Source: Timema cristinae (Eukaryota; Arthropoda; Insecta; Phasmatodea; Timematidae). Taken from it: 64,000 bases of DNA. The position numbers and the translations under genes are program-made. The notes under the pieces are model-generated. The model saw only the letters and a program-made list of their open reading frames with translations, did no database searches and was not told the DNA's origin. Positions 32,861-43,906 of this stretch are shown one piece after another. Where the stretch lies: NCBI GenBank assembly GCA_039000515.1, contig JBCFYV010001001.1, positions 13,787,620 through 13,851,619 of the forward strand. Direction: 5' to 3'. Numbering within the stretch: position 1 is the stretch's first letter; the number at the start of each line of letters is the position of its first letter.

Positions 32861-33326
32861 TTTCAAAATATTGCCGGGTGGGACCACTCCAAATATCTTA
32901 TAGAGGTATCTAATTTTTTGAGAAAAATGCAGGCAAGAAGAAATTTAAATAGCAACTAAAAGCATCCTAATTTCAACAAATTTATGGCGCTAAACCAATT
33001 CAAATAGCTTTAAGGAAATTAAAATTTAAAAAAAAAATCTGGGTGAAGATTAATTAAAAGGTGACCTGGCGGTCTAAGGTAAAGGTGTCAGACTTCTATG
33101 TAAGGGGTTCGGGGTTCTATCCTCGATCTCGGCACAAACCCTTCCTTCACCTCCGACAAGACTTGTATTAATCTAAACGTGTGAATGGGTGGAATTAGAG
33201 GTATCCACCGTGGTTCGGATCCCACGTTAAACTGTAGGTCCTCCATTACATCTTACAATCACCTTACCATTACACATTATCGTAAGTGGGTATAACCCGA
33301 ACGGGTAGTAATACGTGATGATGATG

Positions 33327-33361
<35 letters not shown>

Positions 33362-33975
33362 TAATTAAAACCGCTTGTAGAGGCATCTGAATTTTAAACA
33401 TTTCCTGAAAGAAGACTACACCAAATAGCTTCTAGAAACATCCAATTTAAAAAAAAAAAGGTAGGACAGCTCTAAATAGCTTTTAAAAACATCATATTTT
33501 CCAAAGTTTCCAGATGGGGATCATTCCAAATGGCATTTAAGGCTACACGATTAAAAAATAATTGCTAGAGATGATCACTTTACATAGCTTCTAGAGACAA
33601 CCTGACCGAACTGTAAAAAATATAAAATTAAAGTGAAGATCACTGTTAATGAAGTTGAGGAATGTTGAAATTTTGAAAATTTATTGAGTAGGACCACCTT
33701 AAATAGTTTCTAGAGGAATCTATCTTTTCTTTATATTCAAGGCAAGGACTACTTAAAATAGCTTCTAGAGGTAGAGTATCATATTTTCAAAGAATGTCTG
33801 AAGGAGGCCAACTACAAATTGCTTTAAGAAGCATCTACAGTTTTATTAAAAATTGGGAGGACTACTCCAATTAGTTTATAAAAATAATATAATGTTCAAA
33901 ATCAGGGAGGAGGACCATGCCAAATAGATTTCAGGGACATCCAATTTTCAAACATCTATCGGGGACATTTCGCTG
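32861..33975. repeat. Diverged 55-bp tandem array split by a SINE
   Basis: The recurring word CCAAATAGCTTCTAGAGG (variously mutated), followed by CATCCAATTTTCAAA and a GG-rich spacer, appears near 32889, 32943, 32999, 33421, 33472, 33527, 33572, 33698, 33754, 33813, 33868 and 33921. The spacing is mostly 50-59 bases, so about 15 units. The array is interrupted at 33060-33360 by SINE-A. Old and no longer homogenised. Confidence 0.75.
33060..33360 (+). mobile_element. SINE-A with long (ATA)n tail and target-site duplication
   Basis: Head GTGACCTGGCGGTCTAAGG, B-box region GGGGTTCTATCCTCG and body ACGTTAAACTGTAGGTCC, then the tail GGGTAGTAATACGTGATGAT and about 12 AAT units. TAATTAAAA flanks both ends. 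It is inserted inside the 55-bp array. Confidence 0.85.
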
Positions 33976-34149
33976 CCACTTTGAATTGCTAGTCTCGTAT
34001 AATAATAACTATCGTATTAATAAAAAAGATTAATCAAATTTAATAAGGAATTATAGCGTCTAAACCAAACGGGTATTAAAATTTAAAATACGTTGTTAAA
34101 ATTTTTTTTAGAGATTAGCCTGCATAAGTGTAAACGTGGACTAAACGTC
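33976..34149. other. Short AT-rich spacer
   Basis: Nothing recognisable. Confidence 0.4.
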
Positions 34150-34362
34150 AAGATTGTATAATCTGGTTTTCCATGGACCGGGAGGTTGGGATTTAAATAC
34201 CGGCCGGGTGTAAAAATGATGATTTTCCCTTCCGGTTTTTCCACTATACAACCAAGATAATGTGGGTATATTTCTTCAACTATACCTTACTAATTTATAC
34301 CTTAACATAATAGCGTAGCTAAATTAAGTATAGCATGAACAGGGTTAAGACGCGATGGAAAA
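34150..34362 (+). mobile_element. SINE-B copy, diverged
   Basis: GGGAGGTTGGGATTTAAATA and CCGGCCGGGTGTAAAAATGA stand for the B box and following block. The 3' part ends CATGAACAGGGTTAAGACGC, a mutated shared tail. Confidence 0.6.
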
Positions 34363-34770
34363 TATAAGTAATATAGGCCCCTACTCTGAACTTATTCATA
34401 CTCACGGCTAGTCAGAAAAATGACATACAAAAACTAGCTTAGTTTAGAATGATTGCCGTAATGACGAAAGTTAACTGACGTTTACTAACATTGTTGGAAC
34501 TTCTCAAATCATAATATGTTATGTAATTAAATTTTTTAGCAGATCATATAAATGCTGATACAATTATAAAATAGTTATCAATCAACTAATAACAATAAAA
34601 CAACCTGTGTTTATATATCTTCTAAAACTACCTCAATTCAACAATTACACCAAGAAGAACAACAACTATAGGCAAAAACTATACTCGTAGAGGACGGACG
34701 AAAATATATATTTTAACTACACCCTTGTCGACGCAGGTTCATGTTGTTAGTAACCCGTACCATGTACAGT
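34363..34770. other. AT-rich DNA, no supported feature
   Basis: Nothing recognisable. Confidence 0.5.
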
Positions 34771-35201
34771 TTGTAATATAAGGAAAGTACTTGGATGGAA
34801 CAGCTAATTAGATAAATTGGTACAACTTCTTTGGTCAATTAAACAATATAAATATGAAACATAACATGAAGATAATTTATTCAATGAGAAATTAATATAT
34901 CACGAAGTTAAGTTAAATAAAACCGGTACAATAACATTTCTAAAAAACCATAATTAAGATTGTTAGGTAGTAAAGTTCTGAAATTAATTCAGACTTTACT
35001 ACCTAACAATCTTAATTATGGTTTTTAGAAATGTAATTGTACCCGTTTTTATTTAACTTAATTTCATGATATATTAGTTCCTCATTAAATAAACTATCTT
35101 CATGTTATGTTTCCTATTTATATTGTTTAATCGACCAAAGAAGATGTGCCAATTTATCTAATTAAATGTTCTATCCAAGTAAGCTCCTTATATTATAAAT
35201 T
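34771..35201. repeat. Large near-perfect palindrome (foldback element)
   Basis: Two arms of about 205 bp mirror each other around 34983. The left arm contains GGTCAATTAAACAATATAAA and GATTGTTAGGTAGTAAAG; the right arm contains CTTTACTACCTAACAATC and TTTATATTGTTTAATCGACC. Even the middle (TCTGAA-ATTAA-TTCAGA) pairs, so the loop is about 5 bases. The arms are more than 90% alike by eye. A second copy was not found in the window. Probably a MITE or foldback transposon. Confidence 0.88.
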
Positions 35202-36125
35202 CATATTTATCTTTACTACAACTAATATGAATATTACTAAACTAACTGTCAGTCAAGAATAGGGACTATTTGCTTTAATTCATTACAACCAAATTATGAT
35301 TTTGATATAATGAAAAAAGTTAATCCTTTCTTTAGTGTCCAGATTCACTTGCATCTCCTTAAGAGTTTGCTCGACTTGTAAATCATGTTATTTAAAATAT
35401 TAAAATAATCACGCAAAACCTTTGTATATTATGGTACATTATTTCATTTGGTTAAACTATGTGTAAAAGAAGATTATTGAAAACAAATTTTAAATATTTT
35501 TCAAATTGTTCGTGTTAGTCAAAGAAGGGCAGCATTGTTAAATCAAATGGGTGGTCAAATTGTTTGTATCAGTGATTTCGTTAACCTGTTGATGGAGTTT
35601 ATGTTGTTAATACGATAATTACATCCCGACATGCTAGTTTAACGTAAATTTAATTATTGAGCAACATGATCATTAAAAGTTACTTCTTAAATGCACATAA
35701 TTTGTTTTAATCTAAAGAAACTACACTGTAACAAAGCTTAACTTATTTGGCATTGTTGGGTTTTACAGCCATCACTAAATAAAAATGATTTTTATATAAA
35801 CTTTTAAAATATGAATGACGAGGGAAATATTTAATAATCATATAGGCCTAATTAAATTTAAAATTGCTCCATGCACCGGTTAGTGTACTATAATTATACT
35901 ATATAGTTAAATTGACTTAGAAATTCTGAGATGCTATTTCCTACCTTTTAAATTCAGTCAACAAACATAAAATGGTAACTGACGTTTCTGTAAAGAATTC
36001 TTTAAGTACTGATTTTGACGAACGTGATTTTTAATATATAAAAAGTCATTAGCACTGATTTGTTAGTCTCTGATTAGAATTTGATAAGCATTACTTAATT
36101 TCACATCACATTGTTGAGTTTGGCT
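35202..36125. other. AT-rich DNA, no supported feature
   Basis: Nothing recognisable. Confidence 0.5.
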
Positions 36126-36261
36126 AAAATGACAAACACACACGTTTACGCAATAATATTGGTTCTTTTGAAATTATAAACATTTATTAATTTAAAATTG
36201 CATTATTGATTATTACTCAAATGACAAATACACACGTTTAGACAATAATATCCATTCTTGA
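36126..36261. repeat. Short direct duplication, about 93-bp period
   Basis: ATGACAAACACACACGTTTA (36130) recurs as ATGACAAATACACACGTTTA (36223), each followed by a similar CAATAATATYSRTTCTT word. Confidence 0.65.
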
Positions 36262-37019
36262 GTAAAAAGAAAAAAACTGATACAAATATATTAAAACAAG
36301 ATTAGAAACATCGAGTGCGTCAAGAAATATAGTTCATATTAGGCCTATTTTATAGAGCTAGATTTAGAACACCACAGAGTCATAATGGTTTTCTATAGAC
36401 AAATGAAGCAGGAAAAAAAATATAGTCACAAAACTGCAACCCTTCATCTATCTAGCGGTATTAACAAAACTAATTGTAGGCTTATTTGTGTCGGTGGCTC
36501 AATGGCCCACCATAATAATGTTTTGATGATGCAAAACATCTGTGTTTCAGTATATAAATTTGGTTGTTGTTTGAGAAGAGCCCTAATATATTATATTTTA
36601 ATTTAAAACATTAAAGCAAGTTTGATATATTTTGTGTTTTCCACCATTTTAATCAACTTTGTAAGTAGCTTATTCACATGGATTGGTCAAACAAGGTGCA
36701 AATATTGGCATATTAGTTGACGTCACTTTTGTTATTGCTACTAGTTTGGTCCTTTATCCTATAAGTGGCGCCATTTTTATACTTACGGTGGAATCAGAGC
36801 CTAAATAAGTTAGTACGTTTAGCAAAATAGTGTAAATATCTTACAAAAATTAATAAATGATTAGAAAGTCAAGTATATAGAGAAGGGCTATGAGCATTTA
36901 TATGGTGTGGGGGAAAAAACCCACTTAAGGCCCTGGGCCCTGTCAGGTGCAAGTCTAAAATCTATTTTGTGGGATGATGAGCAGAATGGTGAAAGGCATG
37001 GCGTGGCTTCACAACTTAC
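36262..37019. other. No supported gene; possible regulatory motifs
   Basis: AT-rich at first. At 36680-36775 a GATTGGTC (CCAAT type), TTGACGTCACTT (CRE type) and GTGGCGCCATTTTT lie close together; see findings. No coding exon is supported. Confidence 0.4.
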
Positions 37020-37149
37020 CAAAGTATCCTTCCGCACCAACAAGACCAGATGAATCATGGAAACCGTAGATGGTGCTAGCTACCGGACAGGTCTTGCGAA
37101 AAATCATACGTTTGGAAATATCAGTTTTTCTCGAAAACGAGTGAAATTT
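37020..37149 (-). CDS. Weak candidate exon with donor
   Basis: On the minus strand an open frame encodes RKTCPVASTIYGFHDSSG followed by LVGAEGYF and reaches a good donor TTTG|GTAAGT (intron from 37019). Composition looks coding, but upstream the apparent protein continues better in another frame, so a pseudogene or transposon relic is as likely. No acceptor is clear and no family is recognised. Confidence 0.25.
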
Positions 37150-38125
37150 TTACAGTAATATTTTCAATACCTCTTCTAAGATAATGTATCAATGTTTATT
37201 AAGTGTTACATTTTCTTACTTTTTATTATGCAGTCAGTAGTTTTCTATTGAAAAATGTAAAAATTATTGATATTTGATCACTGTTAAAACTATAGAGGAG
37301 ATGTATATATAAAAAGTATAACTTAATCCACATGCTTCTATTCTTGAACAAACCGTTTCCGAAAATAAAATCGAAAAACACATAACAATTCTTGAAGATA
37401 ACCGTTTGTTCCCACAGTTTTGCATTTCAACGCTAAATAAAAAGGGCCAATCGCCTTAATGGTTGTGCTTGAATACCGTTCTGTCAGTAATGAATCATGA
37501 ACTCTAAAAATTATACTTTATGTAAGGCTCCTATAGGCCCAAATAGCTGTGATCCATTCTCCGAATATTACAAAGCTATATTTTATAACATCGATCCATA
37601 AAGTAATAAGCTTAATTGTTATGTATATCAGTTATAGCTTTATGATTTGGTGATTTCAAATGCTTCCAAATATACAGAAATAATTGTTAAATAATAATTT
37701 AACCGTACATTTTGAAGAGATTTAAATTGGTTTTTAATTGTGTTTATTTGATTAGTGTCTTTCAAGCACAGTTTCTGTTCGTCAATAACTTTACTCGACT
37801 TTTTTTATGTAGCACTATAATAGCCTGTCTTTTGATGACCATAATTATATAGGTGTGTGTATTTCTGCTGCTTAACATATTAAAATAATTTAGTTGCCAT
37901 AGTTGGCTGAAAATATTAATGGAGCATCAAGTATATAGGAAAATTAGTAAATATGTAAAGGGGTAATACCGTATAAAACAGAAGGGATGGACTTAAAATA
38001 TAAGTTTATTAGACGGTTTTTTTTTAAAATCCAAGCAAACTTGATTTCAACAAATTTTAACAGCCTTTTAAAACATAAGCACACAGTACAATTTTTTGGG
38101 ATTTATAACATGTGTGTGTGTTGAT
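37150..38125. other. No supported gene
   Basis: AT-rich; nothing recognisable. Confidence 0.5.
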
Positions 38126-38525
38126 TCCAGTGGTTTTAGGGTTAAGTTCTCAATTTGAGACCCGATGATCATGGCCTCAAACCCAATTGGAGTTGACGGA
38201 TTTTTCTTGATCAATAATAATTTCTTATTATTCTTTCCTCCAGAGAGGAAGTAAATTCATTGTCCTAATGTTGATGGTGACATCTAAAAGAACCCTGGGA
38301 GGTATATGAAAATACCTATCTTGGCCAAATTGGTGGGCCATTTCACGTTTACTATTAGAAATTTAATGTGGAGGGCAATGGTAACCCCAACATTTTCTGA
38401 ACTCCCCTAGTACATGTGATTTCTACCAGATGGTGCAGGCAGCACTAGCCAGCTGAAGGGTAAAGTGCATTCCCAGCTCCGGATGGTTAGAATTTATATC
38501 ACACCAACCTTCGGGCTGTTGACTT
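38126..38525 (+). mobile_element. SINE-D, full-length copy
   Basis: The head has the B-box-like GGCCTCAAACCCAATTGGAG and then TTGACGGATTTTTCTTGATC. The body has GAGGAAGTAAATTCATTG, CCAAATTGGTGGGCCATTTC and CCCCTAGTACATGTGATTTC; the 3' end is CCAACCTTCGGGCTGTTGAC. It is the longest of four copies and does not carry the SINE-A/B tail. Confidence 0.72.
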
Positions 38526-38819
38526 TAGAAGAAGAATTTGTTTGAATTTGTTTATTTTTGGATTTTTAATACCCATATTGTAAGTTGTTCCTGATAATAA
38601 AAACACATAATTTATTTTTATTTGTTTTATGGAGTAATTTAACACAAATTATGCTATTAAAAATCAACAGGACAGTGAAGTCCTTTTTAAAAACCAGCAA
38701 TTCTATAGGCCTAATGGCTGGACTGGGAACACTTGGATTAAGCCCCAATAAATAAGTCATTATCTAACATGAAGCTCTTTGATCTCACGCTAAAGCGAAC
38801 TCATCAAATTGTCTTAGTA

Positions 38820-38960
38820 TTTATTTAGAGCATTTAAGGGTCTAAGAAAGTAAATTTACCCGCATTAGTATAGAAAGAGAGAGAGAGAAACTTTTTTTTA
38901 ACTTAATAAAACCATTAGGGGGTTGAATCCCGGCCATCCTATCAGCAACAAAACTAAATC
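38820..38960 (-). mobile_element. SINE-B fragment, degenerate
   Basis: TAAATTTACCCGCATTAGTA, an expanded GAGA block, and TTGAATCCCGGCCATCCTAT (B-box region) in SINE-B order. Confidence 0.5.
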
Positions 38961-39106
38961 AGTTGAGATTGGCATTAATATGCGTGTCTAACAATTTGAA
39001 TCATTTTAATAAATTTATAAAAATCTGTATTTTAATTTTAACACTTAAATTTCCTTGATATTATAAATATATATATATAATAAATATATATATTATCATT
39101 TTTATT

Positions 39107-39291
39107 ATTATTATTATTAGCACCGCGTTCGGGTTATACGCACTTACGCTAATGTGTAATGGTAGGGTGATTGTGAGATGAAATGAAGGACCTACAGTTT
39201 AACGTGGAATCCGAACCACGGTGGAGGCCTGGCATTCCACACATTCTCAAGTTGTGATTAATACACGTCTTGTCAGAGGTGAGGAAAGGGT
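39107..39291 (-). mobile_element. SINE-A, 5' truncated, with a 12-bp tail deletion
   Basis: GCACCGCG is joined directly to TTCGGGTTATACGCACTT, lacking the usual CTTACTACCCG segment. It then follows SINE-A to GTCTTGTCAGAGGTGAGGAA, where it stops. An ATT tract precedes it. Confidence 0.8.
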
Positions 39292-39887
39292 TGCTTCCTA
39301 TAAAAGTAATTTAAGGAGTTGCACTAAAATACCTGTCAATAGGAACCCAGAATGTTTAATGAGGAGCCCTGTTATTGCAATTAGTCAGAAGGGAAATAGA
39401 ATTATTTTGAAGATTTTTTTAAGAAATGGTGAATAGATATTGAACTTTGAAATAAATTTTCTATTAATTTATGTAGACTGTACAACACATATTTATTTTT
39501 AAATACATTATTTTATTAAAATATTTAAAACAATATTTGTAGTAGACTTTCAGAACATTTTAATCGTATAATATGTTGTACTGTTCAGAGCAAACTTCAA
39601 AACCTATATCACTGTGCAGGAGATTTTGCGAACTTTAATATTAAAATACTTCGTACATTTAGACACATAACTTGAATAATAGTAAGAGTGTGTTCTTAAT
39701 CCATATTTATAATTCTCAATATGATAGCCGAGATTTCTATGCATACAATCCTTTTTAGTTCAAATGTATTGACTATTATAATTCCATATGATATATAATT
39801 CGAAACCAGACAAACATAAATTTGTTGTCTTGTAGATTGGTTGACACATTTAATTCCATCTCTTTTTAAAAACAATTTTTATTTCAG
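39292..39887. other. No supported gene
   Basis: AT-rich, ending in a pyrimidine-rich stretch before the acceptor at 39886-39887. Confidence 0.5.
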
Positions 39888-39981
39888 GGATATAGGCAAG
39901 GGGGATTTTCTAATGTCGCAATGGAAAGTAGACATACGATTATTGCCCTCGTTTTTAAATCTGAAAACAAAAAAGAAATAA
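39888..39981 (+). CDS. Candidate short terminal exon
   Basis: A good acceptor (AACAATTTTTATTTCAG) is followed by a frame that stays open for 30 codons (DIGKGDFLMSQWKVDIRLLP, then SFLNLKTKKK) to TAA at 39979-39981. G+C is higher than the flanks. There is no family signature and no clear poly-A signal close by. It could be chance. Confidence 0.27.
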
Positions 39982-40869
39982 GAGGATAATGTTGATGTGG
40001 CAGGTCAACGATTCATATGAAAGGGGGAAAAAAAATTGTAAGAGGTGAAGAAGGGCAAAGAATAACGAGGGGTGAAGGGGGTACATAAGAAAATCCAGTA
40101 ACTTGAATATCTTACCCAGTATTTCATTCACACTTTGTCTTCTTCTCGATCGGAGACAGGTAGTATAATTCAAGAGAAAAACGCCATATCTCCATAAATA
40201 TTCCTAAAATACGTATAAATGAAACCACGCAAAGGTTTAGTCTAACGTCTTGGTAATCATAAATCTAGAACCAGGCTCTATGAGACTTTTTAAACCATAA
40301 TTGAACTAATTAGAATATATGATAAAGTTTTTAGTGACTTTTGAAATTGTCAAAATTAGTTATATGAGCATCGTCATCCAATATTTCTCGAATTATTATC
40401 TTAAATTTATCTTTGAAAATCAAATCTAAATACGAATCTTCGAATCTTTATAAATAAACAATTTAGATTAAAGTGAAAATATTTAATATTGATTTTTTTT
40501 TTTTATGTTTGAGGCTTGGTGATACTGACAAAAGCTCTTTTGTTTGTCATTTCTATTACATCATAAGCGTCAGAGAAAACATTCTTAGGTAGTAATTATG
40601 TTAATACATTTTGTCTTTTTTTTTATTTGGTTACTCACCCAATTACACAAGTCTGATGAATTCCCTTAAAAAATTGATTAATTTGCTATATCAAGTCTAG
40701 AAATATAGTATTTGATAGAATTTTTTAAAGATTATTAAGATTTTCAATTTTCTTTGATATTATTTGATTCGTGGGATTCAAGGAATCAATGATTCTAGGT
40801 CCAATCGCTTATATATATTATATGATATGTATAATATATATATACTATCTATCTATATATGTGTAAATA
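39982..40869. other. No supported gene
   Basis: AT-rich, with (TA)n-like sequence around 40812-40860 next to the Tigger-like element's left TA. Confidence 0.5.
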
Positions 40870-42454
40870 GTGGAAACTGGCGAATTCGAAATGAAGGGTC
40901 CAGGGAAAAATTTGAACTATATAAAAATTAGAATTAAATAAGTTTCTTAAAAGGAATTGAAAATAAAAACATTTGAGTTTGCAACCAAGCTCTAAAACTT
41001 TATTTAACGTATTTAGACATAATCTATTCACAATTTCTTTAAAAATTAAAAAGATTTTTATCCGTTTTCCTGATTTAAGTCTCTCAGTATTGTGCATGAT
41101 TCTAATTATATATTTATTGAGAGGAAAATTGAATTACTTACATTGTTGTTAAATAAAAAGAAAGCCTGAATTCTTGGATATGGTCCATGACTTCTGCCAC
41201 ACTCGGGATAAGTCTTTCCTGAAATACTGAAGAATTGTCATCTTCATCACCGACACCAGATGCTCCATCCTCAGCCTGTATGTTATTTATGAGAACTTCG
41301 GTGACGATGTTCGCATCAGTAACTTCACCACACACACTGCCACATCTTCATCCACGCTGATGATGTCCACATAGGAGATATCAAGATCAGGAGTAACGTT
41401 CACCTTTAAATGCAAGAGTTTTATCAGGAGTACATTTGTAAATAAGTCCCATCTCATCCACTTTAAAAATGTATTTCGGTTCAATATCCTGGATCCTTTC
41501 TTTCGAATCTTCCTTCCAATTATCGGCTGAACGCATATCAACAGCACCACTTTCATCACATAGAGCTTTGAAGGACATTCCGTTTCGTTGTTTGAATCCA
41601 TCTAGCCACCCTGCACTCGCTTTGAAATCTGTTTTTCCTAAATCAGATGCCAAATGTTTATCCTTTGCTCTAAGAAGAGGGCCGCTCACTGGGACTTTCT
41701 TTTCTCCCGTTTGTTTTAACCACTTCAGTACACAGTTGTTTCCATATGGAGTTTCCGGTCCTCTTAATCTTTTACTATCTTGTCCACATTTATTTTATTG
41801 CTCAACATTTTTTGTTTGTTTAAAAAAATGTTGAATGTGTGTTAGGAAGAATTCCGAAGGCCTTTGCCATTTCTGATTTCTTTTTAAGTCCCTTTTTCAC
41901 TTCCTTTATCACCGCTACTTTTTCGGCCAACGTTAATGATTTATAATATTGTGGCTTGGACACTGACATCACGATACACACACACAAATACTACTGTACA
42001 GTATGTAATAAACAAAACTAAACAACAAAACAAATAAAATAAACTCGCACGTCACAAGAATATCGCTACGACTGATACACTAAGAACAACGCATGTAAAT
42101 GCTAGAGAGGTTTGACCTTGACTAACGGAGGGAGTACATAACTGTAAGTCCAAACAAAGACGTTTGGGTGAATGGGGAAGGGGGATGGGCGTGAAGAAGG
42201 GTACTGACCGAATTTCAACGTCACCTCCCCTGTTTCAAAAAATAGAACAACAAGGTGCCACAACTAGAAGTAGGAAAACAATACTGCACAGTAATTACAG
42301 CCTATGAAAAGTTCGAATTAACCAAAATAAAATTCGAAATATTCACGATTTTTTTAACATTGTTTTAATACAAAATTCACGGGACCGGGCGAAAAATTTG
42401 AATTATTAAAGACGATTTCAAATTATGGAAGTTCGAATAAGTCAGGTTTCAACG
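40870..42454 (-). mobile_element. Tigger/pogo-like DNA transposon, internally deleted
   Basis: Terminal inverted repeats: GTGGAAACTGGCGAATTCGA at the left; at the right the reverse complement reads CGTTGAAACCTGACTTATTC. They stay similar for about 60 bases (AAATTTGAACTAT / AAATTTTTCGCCCGG). A TA flanks each end (40868-40869 and 42455-42456), the usual pogo target. At about 1.6 kb it is shorter than autonomous Tigger-type elements (roughly 2-2.5 kb, from memory), because the catalytic core of the transposase is missing. The inside carries a broken minus-strand transposase. Confidence 0.85.
41138..41969 (-). pseudogene. Broken Tigger-type transposase (CENP-B-like HTH, partial DDE)
   Basis: It starts at the ATG at 41969-41967. 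The first 49 codons (including KSLTLAEKVAVIKEVKKGLK) form a Psq/CENP-B N-type helix-turn-helix and end at a frameshift-generated TAA (41822-41820). A second open part (about 41720-41387) has the Tc5/CENP-B-type second DNA-binding domain (LASDLGKTDFKASAGWLDGF) and the start of the DDE domain (IFKVDEMGLIYKCTP, whose VDE holds the first catalytic Asp). Just after KTLAFKGE the frame breaks and most of the DDE domain is gone. A C-terminal piece (DEDVAVC, then EVTDANIVTEVLINN and AEVMDHIQEFRL) follows down to 41138. Nuclear transposase by family; dead here through at least two frame breaks and the core deletion. Confidence 0.85.
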
Positions 42455-42456
42455 TA

Positions 42457-42907
42457 TACTTAAATGAAAAAAAAAATTAATAATCTAATTTTTTTCTTCG
42501 CCAAACTAGGAATTAAGGCAATCCTATCTTAATGCGATTTCTTTTTTGTGATCGAGTGTAATCTTGTATCTAATATATCCGTTAATTGGACGTGAAATAT
42601 TATCCTATTTGGTTTCAAAGTCCTACAGCTTGATTGAAAAATGTCTCTTGGGAAAAATTATTCATCCCAATCCACGGAAGAGGATTTTTTTTCCAGAACG
42701 TTATTTTGGATTAGATTTAATATTATTTTTAAGCAGTGTAGATACACACACGAATTGATTTCTGGACATTTTTTAAAACCAGTTTAAATTGTACATTTTA
42801 ATGTAACTTAAGCTGGGAAATGGCCAAAAACATTGAGACGTTGTACATCAAACTCTATTAGGTAGTGGTTCAAACCGTGGTGGAGGTTAAATTGTTCATA
42901 TTGGATG
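42457..42907. other. No supported gene
   Basis: AT-rich; nothing recognisable. Confidence 0.5.
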
Positions 42908-43135
42908 AAAGCACCGCATCTTTCTAACCATCTTGTTTAGGTGAATTTTAATCACGCAAATTAAGTAGGGATGATGTTGGTAAAGTTAGTAGGAAATATA
43001 CCCTCATTTGCTCAGAGTAGAATTGAGAAATTTGTTTGAAAAATATTATCCGCAATATCGCCTACCCAGCCATGATTCAAGATCAGAGTTCACCGTCACT
43101 GTTGGGCTGTACTAAACAAACTTGCCGTTTAGTCC
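42908..43135 (-). mobile_element. SINE-B copy, degenerate
   Basis: AAAGCACCGCATCTTTCTAA is the decayed tail, and AAATATACCCTCATTTGCTC and ACCCAGCCATGATTCAAGAT follow SINE-B body and B-box order on the minus strand. Confidence 0.55.
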
Positions 43136-43189
43136 GGATGCTCACCATCACGGGTAATATTAAATTAGATTTAATTAATTTTGTACTAA

Positions 43190-43385
43190 AGCGTCATTCT
43201 CATGCTGGACTGGTCTGCTAATGACGGGGATATGAAGGTTCAAATCCTGGATGGGTCAAATGAGGGTAGTTTTTCATAAATGGTTTCCCAATCTATTTCC
43301 ACGCAAATGCTTGTAGATTATCTCTAAAATGCTTTCTTACTCGTATTTATCAAATATGCGTGTAGCCTAAACATGACGTGAAGTT
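43190..43385 (+). mobile_element. SINE-B copy, diverged, head lost
   Basis: GCGTCATTCTCATGCTGGAC, TGACGGGGATATGAAGGTTC, GGGTAGTTTTTCATAAATGG and CCACGCAAATGCTTGTAG follow the plus-strand SINE-B order; the tail is decayed. Confidence 0.6.
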
Positions 43386-43710
43386 AAAAAAATATCTTAA
43401 AATAAGTTTTACATAAATATTGGTCACAAAAACATTTTTCTCCCAAAAGGTGTTTACCATAATTGAAATTAAGTATCCAAGCAATTTCAAGTAATACAAC
43501 TTTAACAATTTTTATCAGTAAAATAGTACGTTTTGTCACTGAGTTTAAGGTCCAGGTATGAACAAAAAAACCTTGATGAAATTGTGGCTTTCTCTTTCAC
43601 AGTGATAAATTAACGCCTTGAGGCGACTGGGTTCATTGTATTTCCTAGAATTAAGTTAGTTTGTAAGTCATAGGCTGATATAACTAGGTAGTTAATAAAG
43701 TGCATCTAAA

Positions 43711-43906
43711 GGGTCAGTTTCATAGTCAGACTTACTACGCCTCAAGTCCAGCGTTATACTAAATACAAGACATCTTCCTAAAACAGAATGAAATGGGCCA
43801 GTTTCATTTGCAGACCTGGCCCATTCCATTCGAGTTTAGGGAGGTGTCAGTTTGTATAATACTATAGCACCACGAGTTGTTCTAATACTGACTATTAAAC
43901 TGGCCA
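43711..43906. mobile_element. Foldback element FB3, complete copy
   Basis: About 195 bp. The ends GGTCAGTTTCATAGTCAGAC and TGACTATTAAACTGGCC are inverted repeats, and pairing continues inward through CTAAATACAAGACATCTTCC against GGAGGTGTCAGTTTGTATAA to a central GGGCCAGTTTCATTTGCAGA / CTGGCCC stem. It matches 1-152. Neither a TSD nor an ORF was identified. Confidence 0.75.
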
